Below are positions 33,196-44,511 of a stretch of 64,000 nt of DNA, one piece after another; positions within the stretch are counted from its first letter, which is position 1, and each line of letters begins with the position of its first letter. The notes beneath the pieces were generated by a model that did not search any database, was not told where the DNA came from, and saw nothing but the letters and a program-made list of their open reading frames with translations. The position numbers and the translations under genes are program-made. Source of the stretch: Delphinapterus leucas (Eukaryota > Chordata > Mammalia > Artiodactyla > Monodontidae); contig NW_022098063.1 of the NCBI RefSeq assembly GCF_002288925.2, forward strand, positions 3,862,380 through 3,926,379. The letters run 5' to 3'.

Positions 33196-33762
33196 GGCGA
33201 ACCTCGCTGTCTGGAGGACATCACCACTTCCCGCTTACCCACAGTAAAAGTAACACTAAAGCAGTTCATGAGAAAGCAACAAGTTCTCCTCCTCCACAGA
33301 AGGATTTTGCAGGCAATTTGGCAAGTTCCAAATGATTGTGATTACAAATACCTGAAGGACTGGGCAAGGGAAGAATTCAAAAGAAACTAAGGTGCCACTG
33401 AAGAGGATACAATCCAGATGATGATTACTCAAGGCAATACGCAGCTCAAGGAGTTAGAAGAAATACTTGCTTTAGCCAGATCTTAACTACAGCATTACTC
33501 TGAAAGGTTTTCAAAGTCTCCATGTGTTTAGTTGAGCTTAGGCTCAACAATGGGCAAGCCAAAGCCAAGTGAAACTGTTTGTATGTAGAGCCCTTGAGCA
33601 AAACAGCAGAACATGGAGCGTGACATATGAGAGTGAGCCAAGAAAAATGCATCAGAGCAATTGCCTTAGCACTGAAAAACATGCCTTGCATTTTGAAAAT
33701 ATTTCTAGATGTGTCAGCAGTTTTTGTAAGAAACAAAAATTACTACAACAGATTACTACAAC
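33196..33762 (+). pseudogene. LYRM2: LYRM2 processed pseudogene
   Basis: An intronless copy of LYRM2, a small mitochondrial LYR-motif protein linked to respiratory complex I. The coding part is 33220-33486: 88 codons plus stop, the same length as human LYRM2, with no frameshift. Recognisable segments are VTLKQFMRKQQVLLLHRRIL, QVPNDCDYKYLKDWAREEF and ATEEDTIQMMITQGN. Damage: the start is ATC instead of ATG, the LYR motif reads L-H-R, and codon 57 is TAA (33388-33390). Upstream 'acctcgctgtctggagg' looks like 5' UTR, and downstream sequence like 3' UTR to at least 33750. The retrocopy may extend to 36053 (see findings). Confidence 0.92.
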
Positions 33763-34345
33763 AGATTGTCAGCATATAAAAAGATTAATCAATCATCAGA
33801 GAAATGCAAATCAAAACCATCAAGAGATACTATTCACACCCACTAGAATGGCTATAATTAAAAAGGGAGAGAATTGCAAATGGTGGTGAAGATGTGGAGA
33901 GGTTGGAACTCTGATACATTGGTGGTGAGACTATAGAGTTGTGCAGCCACTTTGGAAAACAGACTGTCAGTTGCCCAACAGGTTAAACAGCATTGTTCAT
34001 AGTAGCCAAAGAGTGGACAATTCAAATGCCCATCAACTGATTAATGGATAAGTAAAACATGGTATACCCATATAATAAAATATTATTTAGCAAACAAAAA
34101 GGAATGAAGCACTGATACATGCTACACCTGGATGAACCATGGAAACATTATTAAGAGGCCAGTCACAAAAGATCACTTATTGTATGATTCCATTTATATG
34201 AATGCACAACTCTGAATATATTAAAATCTATTGAATTATACATCTTACATGTATGGTATGTGCATTCCCCCCTCCCTTTTGTTGAGATATATTTGACATA
34301 TAACATTGTGTAAGTCAATAAAGCTGTTTTAAAAAACAATGTGAG
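33763..34345 (+). mobile_element. L1MB-like 3' end
   Basis: Starts 'aatcatcagagaaatgcaaatcaaaacc' and runs to 'gtcaataaagctgttttaaaaaa'. About 40 bp near 34268-34310 ('ttgttgagatatatttgacatataac') looks like foreign L1 3' sequence within the tail. It is more diverged than the surrounding L1 and lies inside the putative LYRM2 retrocopy, so it may have been part of the parent gene's 3' UTR. Confidence 0.75.
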
Positions 34346-34747
34346 AGGTAGGGCTGGAGGTGTACTGACCTCAGGAGACACCCTGGATAAAACATGAAAA
34401 ATCGAATTTTCATCTTCCAGAGGCTAATTTTATTCTCATGGACAAGCTTTTACCTTCATCTCTATAAAACAGTTTAATTTTATTCACATATATCTCTGAT
34501 TATCTTCTCTGAATTATAGGTTAAGTCTGTTGTTTATTTAGCCCAAGAGATTTATTTAGCAATCTCTTCTCACGTATGGAGCCATGGTCATTAACTAAGA
34601 TGTTGGCCAGAACAGAAATGCTGCTGAGACACATTTTATTCATCATCTTTATCAGTATTTTGGATAAGGCAAATTAACTTTCTGGGTGTTCCCTGTAAGC
34701 TATACTATTGTTTGAATGTTAAAGTTTTGTTCCTAAAATTTAATTTT
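34346..34747. other. No separate gene; possibly LYRM2 3' UTR-derived
   Basis: Unique AT-rich sequence, no open frame. If the 32872-36053 segment is one retrocopy, this is copied 3' UTR. Confidence 0.4.
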
Positions 34748-34758
34748 AAGATGTTTGA

Positions 34759-34964
34759 GGGCTTCCCTGGTGGCGCAGTGGTTGAGAGTCCGCCTGCCGA
34801 TGCAGGGGACACGGGTTCGTGCCCCAGTCCGCGAAGATCCCACATGCCGCGGAGCGGCTGGGCCCGTGAGCCACGGCCGCTGAGCCTGCGCGTCCAGAGC
34901 CTGTGCTCCGCAACGGCAGAGGCCACAACAGTGAGAGGCCCGCGTACCACACACACACAAAAAA
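34759..34964 (+). mobile_element. CHR-2-type SINE
   Basis: Complete copy with a short CA run before the A tail. TSD 'aagatgtttga' (34748-34758) and 'aagttgtttga' (34965-34975), 10 of 11. Confidence 0.95.
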
Positions 34965-34975
34965 AAGTTGTTTGA

Positions 34976-35539
34976 ATGTTCGATTTATGCATATGAACTA
35001 CATAAATCAATCTTTTTTATATTAGAATTTTTTAAAATACAGAGACTTTCTATCATATGAGAAGTGGCTAGGGCTATTTATTATTTAACATATTGACTGC
35101 CCCAGTGTCATTTTTCCCCTTTAAAGTGAGCCATCAAAATTTTTAATTCATGGCACAGGCATTGCTGCAGTTGTGTCTGCAGAGACAGATGACTTTCTAA
35201 TGTTTGAGGAAGGCAAAACATATTTCCTGGTATTTGTATTACTGTAGTCACGCCTCTCCTCTCAGGAGAAGCTGAGTGGCAGAGACCCATACTTACGTAA
35301 CTAAATTATCTGTCTTTTATGGAATAAGTAAGGAAAATTCGAGTAAAAAAAAAAAAAACAAAGGAAGCAGCTTACATGTGCCTTGAAAAATAGTTGGGTT
35401 ATGTAGAATAAGGATCAAAAGCAAACTGTCATTCTGTGCCAAGCTAGAAATCGTTACAGGCTATTTCCTTCCTTGAGTCAGACATATGAGAAATACTTTT
35501 AGAATTAAATGAAATTTACTACTTTTATTTGCTGAGAAG
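34976..35539. other. No gene seen; unique DNA
   Basis: AT-rich, no recognised repeat; also within the putative retrocopy span. Confidence 0.45.
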
Positions 35540-35553
35540 AGTAAATCACTTTT

Positions 35554-35897
35554 TTTTTTAATTTAAAAAAACTTTTTGGCTGTGTTGGGTCTTCGCTGTG
35601 CGCGCGGGCTTTCTCTAGTTGTAACGAGCGGGGGCTACCGTTTGTTGCAGTGTGCGGGCTTCTCATTGTGCTGGCTTCCCTTGTTGCAGAGCGCAGGCTA
35701 TAGGTGCACGGGCTTCAGTAGTTGTGGCATGTGGGCTCAGTAGTTGTGGCTCGCGGGCTCTGGAGTGCAGCCTCAGTAGTTGTGGCGCATGGGCTTAGTT
35801 GCTCCGCGGCACGTGGGATCTTCCTGGACCGGGAATCCAACGATGACCCCTACATTGGCAGGCAGATTCTTAACCACTGCAATACCTGGGAAGTCCC
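35554..35897 (-). mobile_element. CHR-1-like SINE
   Basis: Antisense full-length copy. TSD 'agtaaatcactttt' at 35540-35553 and 35898-35911 is perfect. Confidence 0.95.
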
Positions 35898-35954
35898 AGT
35901 AAATCACTTTTATTCAGCCCATTTTGTATTTTAAAAAAAAGTGCTTTGCTGTAA

Positions 35955-36053
35955 AAGAAAGAAAGAAAGAGAGAGGGAGAAAGAAGAAAGGAAGGAAAGA
36001 AGGGAGGAAGAAAGGAAGGAGGAAGAGAGAAAGAAAGAGAGAAAGAAAGAAAA
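35955..36053 (+). repeat. (GAAA)n/(GGAA)n tract, likely decayed poly(A)
   Basis: A 100-bp pure purine run ends directly at the TSD-like 'agatatgagcttg' (36054-36066). Position and strand fit a poly(A) tail of the retrocopy that expanded into GAAA units. Confidence 0.8.
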
Positions 36054-36575
36054 AGATATGAGCTTGAAAAGCTCATGCCATGAAAAGGCATGGAAGAACT
36101 TTAAGTTCATAATACTGAGTGAAAGAACGTAATCTGAAGAGTCTATATACTGATTCCAACTATATGACATTTTGAAAAAGGCAAAACTATGGAGACAGTA
36201 AAAAGATCAATCATTGAGGGGGGCAGGAAAGGATTATTAAGTGAAGCACAGAGAATTTTTAGGGCAGTGAAAACACTCTGTATGATACCATAATGTTGCA
36301 TACATGTCATTACATATTTGTCCAAATCCATAGAATGTACACCACCAAGAATAAACTCTAATGTAAACTACGCACTTTGGGTGATAATGATGTGTCAATG
36401 TAGGTTCATCAATTGTAACAAATGTACCACTTGGGGCAGAGGATGGGAGGATGTTGATAATGGGGGAGGCTATGCACGTGTGAGGGTAGGGGGTATACGG
36501 GAAATCTCTGTACCTTCCTCTTAATTTTGCTGTGAACCTACAACTTCTCTAAAAGAAAAGTCTTTTTAAAAAGCT
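36054..36575 (+). mobile_element. L1M, right part (split element)
   Basis: Continues the 31950-32871 L1: 'catgccatgaaaaggcatgg', 'actatatgacattttgaaaaaggc', to 3' UTR and As. Together the two parts make one 3'-complete element of about 1.4 kb. Confidence 0.8.
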
Positions 36576-36581
36576 CTTGTG

Positions 36582-36786
36582 GGGCTTCCCTGGTGGCGCG
36601 GTGGTTGAGAATCCGCCTGCCAATGCAGGGGACGCGGGTTCGTGCCCCAGTCTGGGAAGATCCCACATGCCACGGAGTGGCTAGGCCCATGAGCCATGAC
36701 CACTGAGCCTGCGCGTCCGGAGTCTGTGCTCCACAACGGGAGAGGCCACAACAGTGAGAGGCCCACGTACAGCAAAAAAAAAAAAA
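36582..36786 (+). mobile_element. CHR-2-type SINE
   Basis: Complete copy at the L1 3' end. TSD 'aaaaagctcttgtg' at 36568-36581 and 36787-36800 is perfect. Confidence 0.97.
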
Positions 36787-37326
36787 AAAAAGCTCTTGTG
36801 TAAAACAACATGCATATAGTTGTATTTTGGAGAGTATAACTTATGGAAATGCAATATATTTGACAATAACTGCACAAAGAACATAGGTGGGAGTAAAGCC
36901 ATATTGGAGTAAGAAAATAACACCAGATGGTAACTCACAGGAATTATTCCCACAGGAATAAATGAAGAGAACTACATATGGTGGATAAGAAAGTTAATAT
37001 AACAAACTCTATAAATACATACTTTCTCTCCTGTCTTCTCTCAACTTCTTTAAAATGTATAAAAGTATATAAAGTAATAATTACAACAATGTATTTTGGA
37101 GTTTATAACATATATATGTAATATATATATATAACAATAATAGCACAAAAAGGGGGAAGAAGAATAGAACTATATAGTGTGACATTTATATATCTTAGTG
37201 AAATTAAGTTAGTATAAGTCTGAAGTAGATGCTGATAAGTTAAAATGCATATGGTAAGTCTGCCATTATGAAAATAAATCCAAAAAATATTTTTTTAAAT
37301 CATTAAAGGAATTAAAATTTATGCTA

Positions 37327-37715
37327 GGCACTTCCCTGGTGGTCCAGTGATAAAGAATCCGCCTTACAATGCAGGGGATGTGGGTTTGATCCCTGGTCAG
37401 GGAACTAAGATCCCACATGCCACGGGGCAACTAAGCCCACGCGCCACAACTACTGAGCTCATGTGCCTCGACAAGAAAGCCCGTGTGCTGCAAACTACAG
37501 AGCCCACGTGCCCTGGAGCCCACGTGCCACAACTACAGAGCCCATGCACACTGGAGCTTGTGCACCACAACTAGAGAAGAGAAAACCCACACGCCATGAC
37601 TAGAGAGAAGCAGGCACACCACAACAAAGAGCCCACATGCCGCAATGAAAGATCCCACATGCCTCAGCGAAGATCCCATGTGCCACAACTAAGACCTGAC
37701 ACAGCCAAAAAAAAG
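37327..37715 (+). mobile_element. CHR-1-like SINE, long variant
   Basis: About 390 bp. The middle has extra 'cc(c)acgtgcc(a)caacta'-type units compared with the other CHR-1 copies here. No exact TSD. Confidence 0.9.
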
Positions 37716-38159
37716 CTAAAAATATTTACTTAATGCAAAAGAAAGTAGTAAGAAGGAACAGTGGAACAAAGAAGACATGATGCATGTAGGGAAAAAAAGA
37801 ATATCAGATGGCAGAGATTGTCAAACTGGATTAAGAAAAAAGCAAGATCCAACTATGTGCTGTCTGCAGTAAACATACTTTAGATTCAAAATACAAATAG
37901 GTTGAAAGTAAAAGGGTAAAAAATATATTTATACCATGCAAGTAGCAATTAAAGAAACCTGCAGTGGCTATAATAATATCAGACAAAATAGAGAGTGAAA
38001 CAAAAAATGTAACCAAAAATAAAGACAGACATTTTATAATAGTAAACAGGTCAATCCATCAGGAAGATATAATAATTATAAATATATGCACCTAATAACA
38101 AGAACCAAAATACATGGAGCAAACACTGACTATTCAACGATAGTAGATAGCGATTTCAA

Positions 38160-38703
38160 TATTCTGTTTTCAATAATGGGTATAACCCAAGAGAATTGAA
38201 ATATATGCTCACATAAAAATTTGTACACAAATGTTTATAGCAGCATTATTCATAATGACCAAAAGATGGAAACATCCGAAGTATCCATCAACTTATGAAT
38301 GGATAACAAAATGTGATGTATCTATATAATGCAATATTATTCAGCCATAACAAAAGAATATCAGTACATGCTATAAGATGAATGAACTTTGAAAGCACCT
38401 TGCTAAGTGAAAGAAACCAGTCACAAAAGACCATATCTACATATTGCATGATTCCATTTATATGAAATGTTCAGAATAGGCAAATCTATAGAGACAGGAT
38501 GCAGATTAATGGTTTCCAGGAATAGGGGAAGAAGGGAATTGAGACTGACTGCTAATAGGTAGGGGGTTTCTTTTGTGGATGAGGAAAATGTTCTGGAATT
38601 AGATAGTGGTGATAATCGCACGATATAGTGAGTATACTAAAAACCACTGAATTGTACACTTTGGTGAATTTTTTGATATGTAAATTTATATCTCAATAAA
38701 AGG
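38160..38703 (+). mobile_element. L1MB-like 3' end inserted in older L1
   Basis: 'catagcagcattattcataatgacc', 'ctgaattgtacactttggtg', ending 'tatctcaataaaa'. It is 5' truncated and lies within the split of the ancient L1. Confidence 0.8.
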
Positions 38704-39430
38704 AAGAGGGGAGAGTAACGAGAAGGAAGAAGAAGAAAGGTGCAGACATTTCATCTTAAGAAAGCAAGGGGAAGAAAGAGTCACAAGGGGAAGAAAGAGT
38801 CTCAAAGAGAGTGTTGTTATAAGTGTGAAAGTTTCTGAAAGTACAAGTTAGATCAGAATGGCAAAGGGTCTTGTATTCAAGAGTGGAAGTGAAATTCAAA
38901 ATGCAATGACTGGAGAAGTGACTGGGTGATGACAAAATGGAAACACTCTGAGATATTTTGTTGTGGACAAAACAATAATGATCAGTAGTAATTGGAGGGG
39001 AAAGGGAGCCAGGGAGTGTTTTTTAGTGATGAGAAAGACTTAGGTAAGTGTTGAGAAACAATTCTTCACGGGCCTCACATTTCTACATGTCTTGCAGAGG
39101 TACTAACTGCCTTTTTATCTCTTCAAGGATGTTTGGAATAGTCTTGGAAGATAGAAATAATGTTTTCCTTGGAGCAAAAGGTAGATTTATTTACTCTCCA
39201 GTAAACAAGATAATGTCTCTCTCAGGAGCAAAGATCAGACAGACTTACTGCCCATCATAAAAGGCTCAGGTACCTTAATTTGGGGATTTCCCCCCCATTA
39301 TGTACCCTATTACTTCTGCAGGTATCACCTGACACCCTTCACAGTGTCCTTTGGGAACTGGGGCTCCGGGAACTATAGTTCCCTGATGCGTATGCTGCTT
39401 GCTATGCTGTGAATAATAGTCACTTGTCTC
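38704..39430. other. No gene seen; possible LTR fragment
   Basis: 38765-38801 holds a 19-bp unit twice (caaggggaagaaagagtc). 39045-39430 has an LTR-like end ('ctgctatgctgtgaataatagtcacttgtctctg') but I cannot name the family. The whole stretch lies between the two halves of the ancient L1, so it came with or after the L1MB-like insertion. Confidence 0.4.
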
Positions 39431-39915
39431 TGAAAAAATAAATAATGCATAGAACAACTCAGCAGAGGGTAAGCAGAAAATAAAAGACTTGAACAATGCT
39501 AAAAACCAACTACACCTAATAGATATCTATTGACTACTCCACTCAACAGTATCAGAATATATATTCTTAACAAGAGCTCAAGGAACATTCTTTAGTATAA
39601 ACTATATGCTAGGCCATAAAAAAAGCTTCAATAGATTTAAAAGTATTGAAATGACAAAGTAAGTTCTCTAATCACAGTGGAATGAAATTAGAAACCAATA
39701 ACAGAAAAAATTTGGGAAATTCTCAAATATATGGAAATTAAACAACATAGTCCTAAATAGTCAATGAGTCAAAGAAGTCACAAAAGAAACTTAAAAATCT
39801 TTTGAGATGAGTGAAAATGAAGACACGACGTACTAAAACTTATGGGATGCTGCTGAAGTAGTACTTAGAAATTTATAGGTGTAAATGTTTGTATTAAAAA
39901 AATAAGATCTCACAT

Positions 39916-40025
39916 GATGTATATGTCAAATCATTTTTCTCTACACCTTAAACTTATCCTGTATATCAATTATATCTCAATAAAACTAGAAGGAAAAAAA
40001 CAATTTTTAATTAAAAAAATTAGTG
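39916..40025 (+). mobile_element. Short L1M 3' end
   Basis: About 110 bp ('ctgtatatcaattatatctcaataaaac' plus A-rich tail). Perfect 11-bp TSD 'agatctcacat' at 39905-39915 and 40026-40036 inside the ancient L1. Confidence 0.85.
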
Positions 40026-40249
40026 AGATCTCACATCAATAGCCTAACCTCCTACTTTAATACGCTTAAGAACAAAGTAATCCTAAAGCAGGGAAAAAGG
40101 AAGAAAATAATAAAGAGTAGAATGGAAATTAATCAGGTAGAGAATAGAAACAAAGTAGAGAAAAATCAACAAAACCAAAAGTTGGTTCTTTGAAAACTTT
40201 AATAAAAATTGGTAAATCTTTAGCTAGACTGACCAAGAAAAAATTAGAG

Positions 40250-40592
40250 GGCTTCCCTGGTGGCACAGTGGTTAAGAATCCACCTGCCAATGCAGGGGAC
40301 ACGGGTTCAAGCCCTGCTCCGGGAAGATCCCACATGCCATGGAGCAGCTAAGCCCATGTGCTACAACTATTGAGCCTCTGCTCTAGAGCCCCTGAGCCAC
40401 AACTGCTGAGCCTGTGTGCCACAACTAATGAAGCCCACGTGCCTAGAGCCCAAGCTCAGCAACAAGAGAAGCCACCGCAATGAGAAGCCACGCACTGCAA
40501 CGAAGAGTAGCCCCGGCTCGCCACAACTAGAGAAAGCCTGCTAGAAGCAAAGAAGACCCAATGCAGCCAAAAATAAAATAAATTAATTTGTT
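40250..40592 (+). mobile_element. CHR-1-like SINE
   Basis: Complete copy. TSD 'aaaaaattagag' (40238-40249) and 'aaaaaatttagag' (40593-40605), in the ancient L1. Confidence 0.95.
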
Positions 40593-40648
40593 AAAAAATT
40601 TAGAGAAGACTCAAGTTAATAAAATTAGGAATTAAAGAGGAGACATCA

Positions 40649-40856
40649 GGGCTTCCCTGGTGGCGCAGTGGTTGAGAGTCCGTCTGCCGATGCAGGGGAC
40701 ACGGGTTCGTGCCCCGGTCCGGGAAGATCCCACATGCCGCGGAGCGGCTGGGCCTGTGAGCCATGGCCGCTGAGCCTGCGCGTCCGGAGCCTGTGCTCCA
40801 CGGGGGGAGAGGCCAAAAAAGAGAGGGGCCCGCGTACCAAAAAAAAAAAAAAAAAA
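40649..40856 (+). mobile_element. CHR-2-type SINE
   Basis: Complete copy, slightly mutated near its 3' end. TSD 'aaagaggagacatca' at 40634-40648 and 40857-40871 is perfect. Confidence 0.97.
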
Positions 40857-40890
40857 AAAGAGGAGACATCACTACTGACCCTAGAGACAC

Positions 40891-42540
40891 ACAAATAAAT
40901 GGATGCATCAAAATGAGGCTGCCAACCTTTCCAAAGTGAAAGTGAGCACAACTTTCCCATCCTCTAGCATCCATCTCTTTGAAGCACAGAATGAAAAGCT
41001 GCTTACAAAGGCATTACTGAAAGCCCCTAAGATTAGTGGTTTTAAAATTGCTTGGAAATCTGCCAACATAGGACAAAAGGCATTGCAGCCTACCTACCCA
41101 AGCTGTAACCATCTCCTGCTGGAACAAAGAACTTGGTGATAACAAAGACTTAAAATAATGATGGTAACATTGCAGCAATTACACAAAAAATTACCATTAC
41201 ATAAAAACAAAATGATCCACAAAAGTAAAAATCATTAATTTATATTCATTATTTCAGCAACAGCAGCTCATGTCAGCATTGTTGTTGGAGATAATATGGT
41301 TCAGTCTGAGAATTACGGAAATTCTGTTCTTTTTGTGCATCAGGTACAAAGGGAATTTTATGACACTCAGTGATAGCCAGGTGTCTTGTATTAGTCTCCA
41401 CTAAACTCTGCTAACCAGTTGATTTTAGTATTCACTTAGTAAAATAAGTCTATATAATTGTGCACTAGTCACTCATAATAAAAAAAAGAATAGGACTTGC
41501 ACAAAGAGGAATCCCAAATCCCATTAGTGTTTGGCAAATCTTATTTTGAGAATCATTGCTTTGCTTTGCAACTGCACACGGATTGCCATTTATCTACTTG
41601 GAAATAAAACATATAACCCAGTGTCAGCAGGGCCTTCCCCCTGACCTTTCAGAAAAAATGGTAAAGTTGACTTGAACCCCAATCACATGGAAGTCCGAGC
41701 TCTTCTCATGATTTCTATGTTTCACGGGTGGGATGCAAGTGGACACATTTCACAATCTCATGATCACTTTCTTTTGATTCTCTCTTCCATGTGAGAGGCC
41801 TCTGTGCTGCCTAACAGCAATGCAGATGAGAAATTCAATACCTCTTTAAATCCCACCATCAACAACAAAATCCCCTCAGAAAGATGTTTTGGGAAGATGT
41901 GTAGGAAGATGGAGGGAGAGTGAAACGACAGCCACACAAACACTTGCAAATAAAGTATTAGGTTTCTCATTCTTAAAATGTTCTTCACCTACCACTTTCT
42001 CCACTCCCTTCCTTCCCCTTCTGCCTGCCCCTCTCCCTCCCCAACCTTGGGGTTTCACCAACACTCTCCACCTAGTCCCAGCCAGCCCCCATTTTGTTTG
42101 TTCATCTTGATCCTCCTATTCTCCCTGCTTTTGGTTTTTTTCTCTCCCTTGTTTAGAACAACAAACCAATTCAACCCAGCCTCTCAGAGCGAAGAGTTTT
42201 AATACTTTTCCAAAGGCATGGCACCTGTGAATGAATGCTCAGGTCTTTGGGGTCTCACCTTCAGCTTATTCCCAGGGCTGATATAGAAACTCTTCCTTGA
42301 GAATCAGCTGTGACTGGCATGTAAGATTATGTGAAAACATGGCCAGTGATGCTGAGCTACCTGGTTAGATAAGGGGTCAGAAGCATTTCTCAAGAAAGGC
42401 AGTAATTTCCCCAGAAGAAGGTAGTGGGAGTGTGGTGCAAAGAAAGAACTAAATGTTTAGTAAATATTTGCTGAAGAAGAAGGAGCTCATGGAGTAGGCA
42501 AGTGATGGGAAAGAGAGGAGTCATGGGACAGGATAAAAAA
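40891..42540. other. No gene seen; unique DNA
   Basis: Unique sequence with a 78-codon frame (40903-41139) and pyrimidine-rich frames at 41.9-42.2 kb. None resembles a known protein. Confidence 0.5.
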
Positions 42541-42553
42541 CTAAAGTGGAGAG

Positions 42554-42669
42554 GGATTTCCCTGGTGGTCCAGTGGTTAATACTCTGTGCTTCCACTGCA
42601 GGGAGTTTGATCCCTGGTTGGGGAGCTAAGATCCCACATGCTGTGCAGAGTGGTCAAAAAAAAAAAAAG
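42554..42669 (+). mobile_element. Short CHR-type SINE
   Basis: About 116 bp: 'ggatttccctggtggtcc' head, 'gatccctggttggggagctaag', A tail. TSD 'ctaaagtggagag' (42541-42553) and 'ctaatgtggagag' (42670-42682). Confidence 0.93.
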
Positions 42670-42682
42670 CTAATGTGGAGAG

Positions 42683-43223
42683 ATTACCCCTTTTCAGGAG
42701 GAAGGAGCCTCTTTTACTGAGATAGCCTGAAAGGAGATAAGAATGTGCAAGTAAGATGCATTTGGAGGGGGCAAGGTTGGTCATTTGAGGGCATACTTAT
42801 GCAATGACTTGGATTTTCTCAATGAAGTCAGGAACAAAGTCATCTACTGACTGAGGCCAGAGGTAAAAGAGGGCTCAGGATTATGACTGGAGACAATTAT
42901 TTACCAGTGTTTCTCGTCTATAATGTTGTACAATCTTGTCCACCATATGCACCCACCTATGAATAGGAACAGATGAAAAATATGATGGCATGGATCCTGG
43001 GCTGTGATTTTGAGTCCAGTAAAACAGAAGGACATGAAGACAAGTCAACAAATACCACAATGGACCAAAAATGCCATCAAGGGGAAGGTGGTAAATTGGA
43101 AGAAAACTAAATGGCTCAGAGGACTGGACATGGATAAGATTAGATATATTGGAAGAAAAGAGTGAGCTACAAGAATAAGAGATTGTTGACAGAGGTTGCT
43201 CTGTTAATATTTAGGGTATATCA
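42683..43223. other. No gene seen; unique DNA
   Basis: No repeat or long frame recognised. Confidence 0.5.
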
Positions 43224-43238
43224 CTGAAGATTAGCTTT

Positions 43239-43443
43239 TTTTTTTTTTTTTTGCGGTACGAGGGCCTCTCACTGTTGTGGCCTCTCCCGTTGTGGAGCAC
43301 AGGCTCCGGACGTGCAGGCTCAGCGGCCATGGCTCACGGGCCCAGCTGCTCCACGGCATGTGGGATCCTCCCGGACCGGGGCACGAACCTGTGTCCTCTG
43401 CATCGGCAGGCGGACTCTCAACCACTGTGCCACCAGGGAAGCC
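43239..43443 (-). mobile_element. CHR-2-type SINE
   Basis: Antisense complete copy. TSD 'ctgaagattagcttt' (43224-43238) and 'ctgaagatcagcttt' (43444-43458), 14 of 15. Confidence 0.97.
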
Positions 43444-43458
43444 CTGAAGATCAGCTTT

Positions 43459-44095
43459 AAATTATGACAGAGTATGGCCCATGGGAACTGTTTTTGTGGG
43501 CTATAGATGAAGATGCCTGGCATTGAGAAGGATGAGGAACTCAGAAGCTAGGATATTTGATTGGTGATGGACAGTCAGACATTTCAGGATGTGGTCAGCT
43601 AGAGATGAAGACTGGGCCAAGCGCAAAGACCTTGAGGGAGAGAGACCAGGAGGCTGGAATATGACAATAACAAAATTGTGGTGGAGAAGAAAACATGCAT
43701 ATTTTATAAAAGTAATTTTAATTCTTCAAATGAAGTCATAATTTACATGGAATAAATACTAAAAAATCACTCATTTTGTAGGAATCAGAGTTGATCCTCA
43801 AGCAAGGATGGGTAAGAGAAAATATGATGCTAGTGGCATAACAGCAGAGAGAAAAGGTGATCACGACCACAGTGTTTGACTTTGATGCTTCAAAAAGGTC
43901 AAGACAGAACTCTAATGCCTGAAAGGATAGTGTGTCCAGATTTTGTTTTCTAAATAAAGCCTAAAATGTGTATGGGTTGAGTTCCTGCTTGCACAAGTTG
44001 TACTCTTAGAAAGCCTTATAGTGATAGATTCTGGAAGTTACTGAAACAGTTAAAACAAGGAATGCTGCTCTAAAACTGGGTAAACAATAACAAAA
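43459..44095. other. No gene seen; unique DNA
   Basis: No repeat or long frame recognised. Confidence 0.5.
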
Positions 44096-44412
44096 TGATA
44101 CAAATGAACTTATATACAAAACAGAAATAGAACTACAGACATAGAAAACAAAGTTATGGTTACCAAAGGGGAAAGGTAGGGTATAAATTAGGAGGTTGGG
44201 ATGAACATATACACACTACTATATATAAAATAGATAAACAACAAGGGCCTACTGTATAGCACAGGGAACTCTACTCAATATTCTGTAATAACCTATATGG
44301 GAAAAGAATCTGAAAAAGAATGGACATATGTATATGTAAATATAACTGAATCACTTTGCTGTACACCTGAAACTAACAACATTGTAAATCAACTAGACTT
44401 CAATTTAAAAAA
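44096..44412 (+). mobile_element. 5'-truncated L1 3' UTR
   Basis: 'acacactactatatataaaatag', 'ctgtatagcacagggaactc', end 'acattgtaaatcaactagacttcaatttaaaa'. Confidence 0.88.
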
Positions 44413-44469
44413 AGTATTTCCACAGACCAACAAAAAAGAGCTGGATAAACAAATGTGTTCATTGAAAAT

Positions 44470-44472
<3 letters not shown>

Positions 44473-44511
<39 letters not shown>
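44473..44511. repeat. (CA)n microsatellite
   Basis: Nineteen or so CA units. Confidence 0.95.

Larger units (their letters stand above)
36801..40890 (+). mobile_element. Ancient L1 (L1ME/L1MC-like), multiply interrupted
   Basis: Sense L1 from 5' of ORF2 through endonuclease to just before RT. Pieces: 36801-37326, 37716-38159, 39431-39915, 40037-40249, 40606-40648, 40872-40890. Landmarks are 'gcagagattgtcaaactgg', 'gatttcaata' at 38150, then 'cagagggtaagcagaaaataaaagacttgaac' at 39451, which normally follow each other closely. Later landmarks are 'accaaaagttggttctttgaaaac' and 'tagctagactgaccaagaa'. Frames are badly decayed. Confidence 0.75.

Noticed and set aside
40903..41139. 78-codon plus frame as a gene
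   Set aside because: Too short, no match, and it starts directly after L1 remnants.
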